A DNA stretch of 64,000 nucleotides from Streptomyces sp. NBC_01116 (GTDB lineage Bacteria; Actinomycetota; Actinomycetes; Streptomycetales; Streptomycetaceae): contig NZ_CP108644.1 in assembly GCF_041435495.1 (NCBI RefSeq), positions 5,937,501 through 6,001,500 of the forward strand, written 5' to 3'. Shown here in pieces: positions 25,676-33,592 of the stretch (its first letter is position 1; the number at the start of each line of letters is the position of its first letter). The notes under the pieces were generated by a model. It was given only the letters and a program-made list of their open reading frames with translations, was not told the DNA's origin and did not search any database. The translations under genes were made by a program, and so were the position numbers.

Positions 25676-27562
25676 ATGAGCGCAGAGGCCCCCTCGGGAC
25701 GGGTGATCGACGGCCGCTTCACGCTGGTGGAGCGGCTCGGCAGCGGTGGCATGGGCATGGTCTGGCGGGCCCGCGACGAGGCGCTCCACCGCGAGGTCGC
25801 CCTCAAGGAGGTACGGCCCCCGGACCCGGCGCTCGCGGAGTACGACCCCGAAGGCGCCCGCACCCTGCGCGCCCGCGTGCTGCGCGAGGCCCGCGCGCTG
25901 GCCCGGGTCGACCACCCCAACGTGGTCACCGTCCACCACATCGTCGACCCCGGCGAGGACGGCTACCCGTGGATCGTGATGGAGCTGGTGGCCGGCTCCT
26001 CCCTCCACGACCGGCTCGCCCACGGACCCATGGAGCCCGCCGAGGCCGCCGAGCTGGGACGCGGCATCCTCTCCGCCCTCCGCGCCGCCCACGCCTCCGG
26101 CATCCAGCACCGCGACGTCAAGCCCGCCAACGTGCTGCTGCGCACCGACGGCCGCCCCGTCCTCACGGACTTCGGCATCGCCGCCATCCGCGAGTCGACC
26201 AGCCTCACCATGACGGGCGCCCTCATCGGCTCGCCCGACTACATAGCCCCCGAGCGGATCCGCGGCACCGAGGGCGACCCGTCCTCCGACCTCTGGTCCC
26301 TCGGCATGATGCTGTACGTGGCCGTCGAGGGCCGCCACCCGCTGCGCCGGGCCACCACCCTGGCCACCCTGGCCGCCGTGCTCGACGAGGAGATCCCGCC
26401 ACCGGTGCGGGCCGGGTCCCTCACCCCGGTGCTCAACGCGCTCCTCACCAGGGACATCCCGGCCCGCCCGGACGCCGAGGCGCTCGACCGCCTGCTCGCC
26501 GAGGCCGCGCGGACGGGCGGGAGCCCGGCCCCGACGCCCACGGAGCCCGTACGGGAGCGGCCCGCGTCCACGCATTCCGGGCCCGTGCACGCCACTCCCA
26601 CGCAGACGGCCGCCACGCCGCCGCCCGGGCGGGGACCCACGTCCGCGCCCCCGCCGCCTCCGCCGCCCGGGTCCGACCGGAAGCCTGCCGCCTCCGCCCG
26701 GCCGGGCGGGCCCTCCGCGCCGTCCTCCCCGTCCGCAGGCCCGGAGGACCGCATGCCGACGGGCTACGGTGTCCCGCCCCGCGTTTCCACCCCCACGCCC
26801 GCGTCCGGCGGCGACCCCTACCGACGGTCCGCCACCGACCCCTACGAAGCCCCGCACGAGCGCGGCCGCCGCGTCGAGCGCCGGGTCTGGCGGATCAGCG
26901 CCGCGTCCTCCGTCGTCTCGGCCGTGGTGATCGCGGGCGCCATCATCTGGACGGCCGACCCGTTCTCGTCCGGAGGCTCCGACAGCGACGACCGCCCGCG
27001 CGACCGGGCGAGCGCCCCGCAGGTCTCCGCCCCGGCGCCGGACCCGGTGGCCGACGACTCCGCCGGCCCCGGTGACACCGGTGGTTCCGAGGAGGAGACC
27101 CCGGAGACCGTGGACCTCCTGACCCCGGACGGGGCGCGCACCGCGATCAAGGCGCTGAAACCCCTCATGGGCGGCACGAAGGTCACCGACTTCACCCTCT
27201 ACGACGTGCACGCCTACGCCGAGGCCCCGCTGAAGTCCAACTCCGCGCTGTACGACCGCTTCAGCTACCGCGACGGCCGGGCGAAGAACGACGACGTGGG
27301 CGGCACGCTGATGTCCGGGTCCAGGACGATCGACCTGGACTCCATCGACTGGGACGTGCTGCCCGCCCTGCTGAAGACGGCGGAAGAGACGCTCAACGTC
27401 GACGAGCCGGAGAGCCGTTACGTGATCGTCGACCCCGCGTCGCCCTTCCACGACGACCGCCCGGTGCTGCGCGTCCACGTCTCCGACTCGCACGGCGGCG
27501 CCTTCCTCACCGCCGGACTGGACGGCCGGGTCATCGGGAAGAACCCCCGCCCCAAGGGCTGA
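25676..27562 (+). CDS. Membrane Ser/Thr protein kinase (PknB-like)
   Basis: 628-aa Hanks-type kinase with all catalytic residues: GSGGMGMVW glycine loop, VALKEV Lys (near 43), IQHRDVKPANVLL (near 146), TDFGIAAI (near 165) and SPDYIAPERI. A Pro-rich linker (about 285-395) leads to one TM helix (about 403-427). The extracellular domain of about 200 residues contains LLTPDGARTAIKALKPLMGG and is not a PASTA domain; its ligand is unknown. ATG 25676 has TACGCT 7 nt upstream and no Shine-Dalgarno, predicting a leaderless mRNA. The last 32 bp overlap the end of the convergent gene. Confidence 0.93.
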   Translation: MSAEAPSGRVIDGRFTLVERLGSGGMGMVWRARDEALHREVALKEVRPPDPALAEYDPEGARTLRARVLREARALARVDHPNVVTVHHIVDPGEDGYPWIVMELVAGSSLHDRLAHGPMEPAEAAELGRGILSALRAAHASGIQHRDVKPANVLLRTDGRPVLTDFGIAAIRESTSLTMTGALIGSPDYIAPERIRGTEGDPSSDLWSLGMMLYVAVEGRHPLRRATTLATLAAVLDEEIPPPVRAGSLTPVLNALLTRDIPARPDAEALDRLLAEAARTGGSPAPTPTEPVRERPASTHSGPVHATPTQTAATPPPGRGPTSAPPPPPPPGSDRKPAASARPGGPSAPSSPSAGPEDRMPTGYGVPPRVSTPTPASGGDPYRRSATDPYEAPHERGRRVERRVWRISAASSVVSAVVIAGAIIWTADPFSSGGSDSDDRPRDRASAPQVSAPAPDPVADDSAGPGDTGGSEEETPETVDLLTPDGARTAIKALKPLMGGTKVTDFTLYDVHAYAEAPLKSNSALYDRFSYRDGRAKNDDVGGTLMSGSRTIDLDSIDWDVLPALLKTAEETLNVDEPESRYVIVDPASPFHDDRPVLRVHVSDSHGGAFLTAGLDGRVIGKNPRPKG

Positions 27563-29183
27563 GCGCCGGCTGGACCGGATCCGGAAGCTGCGGCAGATCC
27601 AGGTCGAACGGGCTCCGCTCGATGACATACGTGCAACTGGTGTAGGTGTAGCCCGGCTGCACCTTCGTCCCGGAGGAGTAGCTGTCCACCCGGGCGGTCG
27701 CGCCCGTGCCGTGCTTGTACAGGAAGTGGTACTCGCCGGCGGGAAGCCGGAGCCGTGCCTTCGGGTAGTTCCTGCCGCCGGCCTTGCAGGCCTGCCGCGC
27801 TCCGGCGGAGGCGCGGTAGCGCTCGCAGCCGGCGCACGTCCTCAGCTTGACGGTGCCGGTGACCGGACCGGTGTAGAGCACCTCGACCGCGTTCGGAGCG
27901 TCGTTGCTGATGACCAGCTCCATGCGGGCCCCACCGGGCCGCTTCGACGGCGGCAGCCGCTTGCCCGCCGACGGCCGGTCGTCGGCGATCTCCGCGGCTA
28001 TGGCGATGTTCCGCGCCTGCCGCACCCGCCCGTCACTCCTGTACGTCCGGGCGAAGTCGCTCAGCGTCGTGCGCGCGTCGTCGAACTTCTTGTCCTCGAA
28101 CTGGTCGACCCCACAGGCGTACACCCCGTCCACGACACCCTTGTCGGCATCGCCGCGCAGCGCCTTCAGGCCCTCGCCGGGGAGGCCGGACGCGGTGGTG
28201 CCGAGGCCGCGCAGCACCTCGGTGGCCGCACACGGCTCGGCCCCCTTCAACGCCGCGACCTGCTCCTCGATCCGCTTCCCGATCGCGGGTCCCACCTGCT
28301 GGGCAGGGGCGGAATCCGGGAACGTACGCAACAGCTCACCCAACTCGGTGCCGCCGCCGCCCGATCCGCCCAGACGCGACACACCGCACCCGTACAACGA
28401 CGCGGCGAGCGGTTCGTCGGGCCACGCGGCGAGCGCGCCCAGCAGCTTCCCGTCCACCGAGTCGGGAAGCGTCCGCAGATAGGTCAACGGCGCGACGGCT
28501 TCACAGAGCCGCTTCTCGGCGTACGGGGCGGAGACAGCGTCGTAGTAGGTCTTCAGGCGGTCCGGGACGAGCTTCGCGGCCCGGGAGCCGGGATGGTCCC
28601 GGCCGAGCGCGCGGTACACGCCGAGCGCCTGCTCGTACTCGCCCTTCGCCGTGCCGAACGGCTGCCGCGAGGCCGCCGTGACCCGCTCGTCCCCGGCCGC
28701 CAGCCGGTCCAGCAGCATCCGCTCCCGCGCCTCGTCCCGCGCGGAGCCGTACACCGCCGCCCCGCCCGTCGGCACGGCCAGCAGCACCACGCCGAGCCCG
28801 ACCGCCAGGACGGGCCGCCACGCCCCGCCCAACGCCGAACGCCGGGCGATCCGCGCCCCGTCGGCGGCGGCCGGCACCAGCACCAGCAGATATCCGGCGA
28901 GGACGCCCCCGGGCACCCCGTCCGGATCGGCCGGCAACGCCGCCCACAGCAGCACCGCCGTGGCCGCCCAGCACACCGCGGCCCGCACCCAGTGCCCCAC
29001 CAGGGCGTAACCGAGCCCGAGTCCGGTCAGATTGAGCAGCGCGGCACCGGCCATACGCAGGGGCGCACCGGGCGGCGGGGGCCCGACCGCCGGCGCGCGA
29101 GGGGGCGGCGGCGGCACCGGCCCGCCGAACCCGAACCCGTCGGCTCCCTGCCCCGCAGCCCCGTACCGATCGTCGGACTCCAT
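27531..29183 (-). CDS. Multi-pass membrane protein with repeat-containing exterior, unknown function
   Basis: 550-aa protein I do not recognise. A short Pro-rich cytoplasmic N-terminus is followed by about four TM helices (roughly residues 45-150). The large C-terminal part is helical and TPR-like (for example FGTAKGEYEQALGVYRALGRDHPGSRAAK and FEDKKFDDARTTLSDFARTYRSD, each broken here by length), then a beta-rich end with Cys residues (TCAGCERY, QACKAGG, SCTYVIERSP). GGGGGGA precedes the ATG. It converges on the kinase gene with a 32-bp coding overlap. Confidence 0.83.
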   Translation of the reverse strand: MESDDRYGAAGQGADGFGFGGPVPPPPPRAPAVGPPPPGAPLRMAGAALLNLTGLGLGYALVGHWVRAAVCWAATAVLLWAALPADPDGVPGGVLAGYLLVLVPAAADGARIARRSALGGAWRPVLAVGLGVVLLAVPTGGAAVYGSARDEARERMLLDRLAAGDERVTAASRQPFGTAKGEYEQALGVYRALGRDHPGSRAAKLVPDRLKTYYDAVSAPYAEKRLCEAVAPLTYLRTLPDSVDGKLLGALAAWPDEPLAASLYGCGVSRLGGSGGGGTELGELLRTFPDSAPAQQVGPAIGKRIEEQVAALKGAEPCAATEVLRGLGTTASGLPGEGLKALRGDADKGVVDGVYACGVDQFEDKKFDDARTTLSDFARTYRSDGRVRQARNIAIAAEIADDRPSAGKRLPPSKRPGGARMELVISNDAPNAVEVLYTGPVTGTVKLRTCAGCERYRASAGARQACKAGGRNYPKARLRLPAGEYHFLYKHGTGATARVDSYSSGTKVQPGYTYTSCTYVIERSPFDLDLPQLPDPVQPALSPWGGGSSR

Positions 29184-29313
29184 AACGGTCCCCCCACCGC
29201 CGAGCCTTAACAGTCCCCCTCACTCTGCCCGGTTCTGTCCGGCGCCACGCACGAGGCCCGTCGCGGACTGCCGCCCGGTCACCGAAAAGTCCGGCCCGGC
29301 CCGCCCGACAGGC

Positions 29314-29940
29314 CTACTGAGCCTCTTTCACGGGAGGCGTCACGGAGGGTTCGACGGTCGACCGGACGTAGATCCGCGTGGTGTCCGCGTCGAGCTCGTG
29401 GACGAAGAGGTCCACGCAGCGCTGGAGGTACGTGCCCTCCGGGGTCGTGAGGTCATCGGGGCAGAGGCTGGTCGTCCGCAGCCCCCGTACGAGCGTCTCC
29501 GGCTCGGGAAGTCCGAGGTGGCCGAAGGCGGCCGCGGGGCGGTACCCCTTCTCCTCGGGGTGGGAGTTCCCGACCATCACCGTGTCCTTCTCGACGAGCC
29601 GGCCGGTGTACGTCTCCGCTTCCTCGCTCGTCAGGACGAAGGAGAGCAGCCCGGTGTCGTAACGCTGCCCGACCTTGTAGCCCGCCCGCCGGTCCGACGC
29701 TCCCTCCGGAACGCGGATGCCCAACTGGCCGCTCATCCAGCCGGGCGTGGCTCCGTCCTCCCAGCAGCAGGTCATCTCCTGGTCCGTCAGGTCGGACGAC
29801 ACCTCGTCGGCGACCCAGGAGAACACGCCGACCGTGGCGGCGGCGCAGGCGAGGAGCACGAGAGCGACGACGCACGCGACCGGCACCCGGCGGCGACGCA
29901 CGGGCCGCACGTCGGCAGTGTTCTCACGGAAGGCGTCCAC
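29314..29940 (-). CDS. Single-pass membrane protein, unknown function
   Basis: 208-aa protein. The basic N-terminus (RPVRRRRVP) leads into one TM helix (VACVVALVLLACAAATVGVF, residues 20-39), followed by a presumably extracellular domain. That domain contains TCCWEDGATPGWMSGQLGI and LCPDDLTTPEGTYLQRCVDLF, four Cys in all. No family is recognised. The GTG start is weakly supported (GATGAT 6 nt upstream, no clear Shine-Dalgarno). Confidence 0.75.
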   Translation of the reverse strand: MDAFRENTADVRPVRRRRVPVACVVALVLLACAAATVGVFSWVADEVSSDLTDQEMTCCWEDGATPGWMSGQLGIRVPEGASDRRAGYKVGQRYDTGLLSFVLTSEEAETYTGRLVEKDTVMVGNSHPEEKGYRPAAAFGHLGLPEPETLVRGLRTTSLCPDDLTTPEGTYLQRCVDLFVHELDADTTRIYVRSTVEPSVTPPVKEAQ

Positions 29941-30196
29941 CGAAGAATCATCCCGCTTCCGGCTTTCCGCTTCCCGCGACCTCGATCCGCCCGGTCGCCA
30001 TCGCCCTCGCCCTCGCCCTCGCGCTCGGGTTCGCCCGGCCGCGGCGGTCCCTGACGGGAGGCGGGCCCTCGGCCCAGCGCACAGGACGCGGCCCGCGCGT
30101 CATCTTCACCCGTTCTCCGCCCTCCGCCCCGCGCGGTGTGGCACCGTGGATCAACTGACGCCCCGGATGTCCGGGCGCCCGCGTAGGGGGATCTTC

Positions 30197-30523
30197 ATGC
30201 GATTTCGCACCGTCGCGGTCTCAGCCGCACTCGTCCTGTGCGCCACGGCGGGCGTAGCCGCCTGCTCGTCGTCGGACAGCCCCGACGCCACCCGGCCCGT
30301 CGGCCCCGCCGCCTCCGCGACGCCGGTTCCCGTGGACGGCATGGCGGGCTACATCGAGACGGGCGAGCGTCGGGCCGGCCCGCCCGGGACGGACGGACGG
30401 GCCGGGGCGGGTCCCGCCGCGTGCGAGACGTCCGCCGCCGCGATCCCGGCGGAGTGCGCCCTCGATCTCTCGTTCCACGACATCGCCGAGGGGGAACCGG
30501 CCGCGGGGCCTCCCGCGCGGTGA
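30197..30523 (+). CDS. Small putative lipoprotein
   Basis: 108-aa protein with a classical lipoprotein signal: MRFRTVAVSAALVLCATAG followed by lipobox VAAC (Cys22). The mature part is Pro/Ala/Gly-rich with two more Cys (AACETS, AECALDLSF). ATG is preceded by AGGGGGA. Function unknown. It is followed at once by a very strong hairpin. Confidence 0.75.
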   Translation: MRFRTVAVSAALVLCATAGVAACSSSDSPDATRPVGPAASATPVPVDGMAGYIETGERRAGPPGTDGRAGAGPAACETSAAAIPAECALDLSFHDIAEGEPAAGPPAR

Positions 30524-30534
30524 CACCGGTACGC

Positions 30535-30572
30535 GGGAGGGGCGGGCACACCCAGGTGTGCCCGCCCCTCCC
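30535..30572 (+). terminator. Very strong hairpin terminator
   Basis: Perfect 18-bp inverted repeat with a 2-nt loop: GGGAGGGGCGGGCACACC (30535-30552) and its complement (30555-30572), 11 bp after the small lipoprotein gene. No T-run. Confidence 0.8.
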
Positions 30573-30749
30573 GCTGTGCTCACAGCGTGCCCACGGGGTG
30601 CGCGCCGCGTGCGCACCGTCCTCACCATGGAGCCCCTGCGTCACAGAAGCCCCTTCCATCCGTCACGACGATCTCTTAGTCTCACACTCTGTTCACATAT
30701 TGATATTTGATGATCTCGCAACAGAGGTCAGGCGCGGGGGTAGTGCGGC

Positions 30750-31322
30750 ATGCGTGGAAACTGGCGCTCGAGGTTGAGCGTTCTCGCCGGCGCGTCAGCG
30801 CTGGCGCTCTCGGCGGTCACCGGGCCGCCGGCGCTGGCCGACGACGCACCGGTGAGCCCCCAGGAAGTACGGATGCCGGCCGACGTGCGGATCGTCGAGG
30901 GCGGGGCCACGGAGCCCGGGGAGAACGTTCCCTCCCCGGCGGGTCCGGTGGAAACCCCGGCACCGGGCGGACAGGCGGAAGCCGTGGCCGCGGCCAAGAC
31001 CGCTCCGTCGTCGAGCGCGTGCCTCGGTTCGACCACCGCCTACGGCTCCAGCGGGTGCTTCCAGCACAACGGCGACGTCATCTGGTCGGGCGACACGAAG
31101 AAGGACGGCATGTCCGCCGCCATCGGGGTCTACACCGACTACGGCCGCGCCGAGGAGGTCTGCGTCAACAGGCTCGGCGTGGACACCTGGGCGACCTGCG
31201 ACAAGGACTACCGCGAGGGCGGGGACGTACGCCTCCGGGCCCTGCGCTACGACGGCGACACCGGCAAGTTCTACCAGCCCGAGTCCTGGTCCGGCTGGAT
31301 CCCGGTCGACGGGAAGTACTGA
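30750..31322 (+). CDS. Secreted protein, unknown function
   Basis: 190-aa exported protein. The signal peptide (about 1-31) ends at PPALA-DDAP. The linker is Pro/Glu/Ala-rich to about residue 85. A C-terminal domain of about 105 residues follows, with Cys in SACLGS, SGCFQHNGD, EEVCVNRLG and ATCDKDY, spacing that suits two disulfides, and several Trp. I do not recognise the family. GGGGG lies about 10 nt upstream. The promoter region 30670-30715 is unusually AT-rich for this genome. Confidence 0.82.
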   Translation: MRGNWRSRLSVLAGASALALSAVTGPPALADDAPVSPQEVRMPADVRIVEGGATEPGENVPSPAGPVETPAPGGQAEAVAAAKTAPSSSACLGSTTAYGSSGCFQHNGDVIWSGDTKKDGMSAAIGVYTDYGRAEEVCVNRLGVDTWATCDKDYREGGDVRLRALRYDGDTGKFYQPESWSGWIPVDGKY

Positions 31323-31399
31323 CCCGTCCCACCGCGCGGCGGCGAGCGGGACCATGCTCCGCTCGCCCCCGCGGGGGAGCGGAGTGCGTCTGACACACG

Positions 31400-31431
31400 A
31401 AAAAACCGGACCAGCCTCTGCTGGTCCGGTT
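31400..31431 (-). terminator. Rho-independent terminator of tRNA-Arg
   Basis: Minus-strand stem of 12 bp (AACCGGACCAGC and complement, 31404-31415 with 31420-31431), 4-nt loop, then six T on the RNA side (31400-31405). It lies 14 bp past the tRNA 3' end. Confidence 0.9.
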
Positions 31432-31445
31432 CTTCAATCCGGAAG

Positions 31446-31517
31446 TGCCCCCGGCAGGATTCGAACCTGCGCACCCGGCTCCGGAGGCCGATGCTCTATC
31501 CCCTGAGCTACGGGGGC
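31446..31517 (-). tRNA. tRNA-Arg (anticodon CCG)
   Basis: 72-nt cloverleaf on the minus strand: acceptor GCCCCCG paired with CGGGGGC, D arm GCTC/GAGC, anticodon stem TCGGC/GCCGG with loop CTCCGGA (anticodon CCG, reads CGG), T arm GCAGG-TTCGAAT-CCTGC, discriminator A, no encoded CCA. TAGTGT at 31548-31553 on the minus strand is a likely -10, about 30 bp before the mature 5' end. Confidence 0.96.
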
Positions 31518-31707
31518 GTATCGCGGTGTTGCTCTGCGACGGGTGAAACACTACCAGCTCCCACGGGGTGTCCGTGAACAGGTATTCCGCCGTGCCTTCG
31601 CTCCTTTTCCTCCCTGCCGGGAGGCCCGTGCGGGCGGTGGCCACCCGTCCGGGGCGGAAGTGGACAAAACCCGGACGCCGCACCTGCGGTCGACCTACTC
31701 TCGAAGG

Positions 31708-32142
31708 GTGTCAGGGGCGTACGGCCGCGTGCTTGTTGTCGACGACAACAAGGTCATCCGGCAGCTGATCAGGGTCAATCTCGAGCTGGAGGGCTTCGAG
31801 GTCGTGACCGCGGCCGATGGTGTCGAGTGCCTGGACCTGGTCGAGCGGGTCCGCCCCGACGCGATCACCCTCGATGTCGTGATGCCCCGGCTGGACGGTC
31901 TGGAGACCGCCACCCGTCTTCGCTCCGACCCGCGGACCCGCCGTCTTCCCATCGCCGTCATCAGCGCCTGTACGCCCTACGAGGTCGACGCGGGCGTGGC
32001 AGCCGGGGTCGACGCGTTCCTGGCGAAGCCGTTCGAGCCGAGCGAGCTGGTGCGGATCGTCCGTCGGCTGGTGACGGGTGAGGAAGAGCCCTCGGCGGAC
32101 GGGCGGCGCGGTGCCGGGCGGGCGGGGAGCGCCACCGGCTGA
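31708..32142 (+). CDS. Single-domain (receiver-only) response regulator
   Basis: 144-aa CheY-like receiver. It has acidic residues in VLVVDDNK, phospho-acceptor Asp in AITLDVVMPRLDG, the switch Ser/Thr region AVISAC and the conserved Lys in FLAKPFEPSEL. There is no output domain, only a Gly/Arg/Ala-rich tail. No kinase is adjacent. GTG 31708 has TACTCT 6 nt upstream and no spaced Shine-Dalgarno, predicting a leaderless mRNA. Its position upstream of nrtL and lysA says little about its role. Confidence 0.9.
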   Translation: MSGAYGRVLVVDDNKVIRQLIRVNLELEGFEVVTAADGVECLDLVERVRPDAITLDVVMPRLDGLETATRLRSDPRTRRLPIAVISACTPYEVDAGVAAGVDAFLAKPFEPSELVRIVRRLVTGEEEPSADGRRGAGRAGSATG

Positions 32143-32160
32143 CCGGGCCGACGACTCCTG

Positions 32161-32214
32161 CCCCGGTCGCGGACACGGCCCCGGACGCGGACGCGGCCCC
32201 GGACGCGGACGCGG
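32161..32214. repeat. Three tandem 18-bp repeats
   Basis: CCCCGGACGCGGACGCGG occurs twice head to tail (32179-32196, 32197-32214), preceded by a copy with two differences (32161-32178). It lies just after the response-regulator stop and before nrtL. Confidence 0.85.
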
Positions 32215-32318
32215 TGCCGAACAGCGGCCGGCCGGTCGAGGGCGCCGGACCGGGGCCTGCCGACCGGATGGCGAAACCGGGTCGCGAAGTGCCCCCCTCT
32301 CTCGCCTACGCTTGACCC

Positions 32319-33560
32319 GTGACCCCCGCCGACCTCTCCCGAACCGTGCTGCACGCCGTGCGCCGCGCGGTCGACGAGGATGCCTTGCGCGCACCCGTGC
32401 CCGCGCGCGTGCGGGTGGAGAGGACCAGGCCCGGCGGCAGCGGCGACTACGCCTGCGCCGTCGCGCTCCAGCTCGCCGGGCCCGCCGCGCTGCCCGCCCT
32501 GGAGGTCGCCCGCATCCTGCGGGAACGCGTCGCCGCCGAGCCCGGCGTCGGGCGGGTCGAGATCACCGGACCCGGGTTCCTGAGCTTCACCCTCGACGCA
32601 CCGGCCGTGGGCGACCGGGCCGTGCTCGACGCCGTACGGGAACAGGGCCTCGCGTACGGGCACGGCGACGCGCTCCGGGACGAGATCCTCCAGTTCCACC
32701 ACGCGCGGGAGGTCCGCGCCGCCGTCACCGCCCACGCCGTCCGCCGGCTCGTCATCTCCCAGGGCGCCCGGGTCCGGGTCAGCTGCGAGCAGGCGTCCGA
32801 CCCGGACTGGGCCCGCCTCGGCGTCACCGTCGACGCGCACGGGACGCCCCCCGTGCCGCTCACCGAGGTCCGGCCCGTGCCCGCCGGGGCCACCGCGGGA
32901 GAGCTGCTGGAGCGGCTCGGGCCCGACGCGGCCCGCTGGGGGCTCCTGCGGCCCGCCGGCCACGACCGCGCCGCCCTCGGCCCCGAACTGCTCGTCCAGG
33001 GCGAGGCCAACCCGCTCTTCCGGGTCCGCTACGCCCACGCCAGGACCCGTGCGCTCACCCGCGGGGCCGCCCTCCTCGGCTTCACCGCCGAGCCGGCCCC
33101 GCACCCCGAGCCGGCCCCGTACGCCGAGCGGGCCACGCACGGCGGAAGCCACGCCGAGCCGGCCCCGTACGCCGAGCCCGCCGCCCACGGCGTAGGCCCG
33201 GCCCGGTCGGCGCGGTCCGCCCAGCCCGTCCCGTACACCCCGCATGTCCCGCCCGTCCCGTACGGCGACGCCGCCGTCCTCTACGACGGCGCGGCCCGCC
33301 CCCTCCTCGACCTCCTCGCCGACCACCCCGGCGTCCTGCTCGCAGCAGCTCGTCACCGCGCGCCCGACCGGGTCGCCCGGCAGCTGGAAGCCGTCGCCCA
33401 CGCGTTCTTCGACTTCCACGACTCCTGCCCGCCCCTGCCCGTCGGTGACGAGAAACCCTCGGCCGCCCACCGTGCCCGGCTGGCTCTCGCCGAAGCCGCC
33501 GGGACGGTGCTGGCAGGCGGCCTGTCCCTGCTCGGCATCCGCGCGCCCGAACACCTCTGA
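32319..33560 (+). CDS. nrtL: ArgS-related anticodon-binding protein NrtL
   Basis: 413-aa paralogue of arginyl-tRNA synthetase. The N-terminal ~100 residues match the ArgS additional domain (ending EITGPGFLSFTL). The C-terminal part matches the DALR anticodon-binding domain (NPLFRVRYAHARTRAL, HAFFDFHDSCPPL, ARLALAEAAGTVLAGGLSLLGI). The HIGH and KMSKS catalytic motifs are absent, so it cannot aminoacylate. An Ala/Pro/Glu insert with repeated AEPAPYAE units lies near residues 255-300. GTG 32319 has TACGCT 6 nt upstream, predicting a leaderless mRNA. It is 0.8 kb from tRNA-Arg(CCG). Confidence 0.9.
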   Translation: MTPADLSRTVLHAVRRAVDEDALRAPVPARVRVERTRPGGSGDYACAVALQLAGPAALPALEVARILRERVAAEPGVGRVEITGPGFLSFTLDAPAVGDRAVLDAVREQGLAYGHGDALRDEILQFHHAREVRAAVTAHAVRRLVISQGARVRVSCEQASDPDWARLGVTVDAHGTPPVPLTEVRPVPAGATAGELLERLGPDAARWGLLRPAGHDRAALGPELLVQGEANPLFRVRYAHARTRALTRGAALLGFTAEPAPHPEPAPYAERATHGGSHAEPAPYAEPAAHGVGPARSARSAQPVPYTPHVPPVPYGDAAVLYDGAARPLLDLLADHPGVLLAAARHRAPDRVARQLEAVAHAFFDFHDSCPPLPVGDEKPSAAHRARLALAEAAGTVLAGGLSLLGIRAPEHL

Positions 33561-33592
33561 CGCGATCAGAAGAGACCCGAGAGAACATCACG

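Noticed and set aside
30000..30030. Runs of GCCCTC hexamers
   Set aside because: Only about four short units in a non-coding GC-rich stretch; no structure or context that suggests function.
31446..31517. tRNA-Arg as attachment site of an integrative element
   Set aside because: No integrase gene, no repeat of the tRNA 3' end nearby, and both flanks are core genes.
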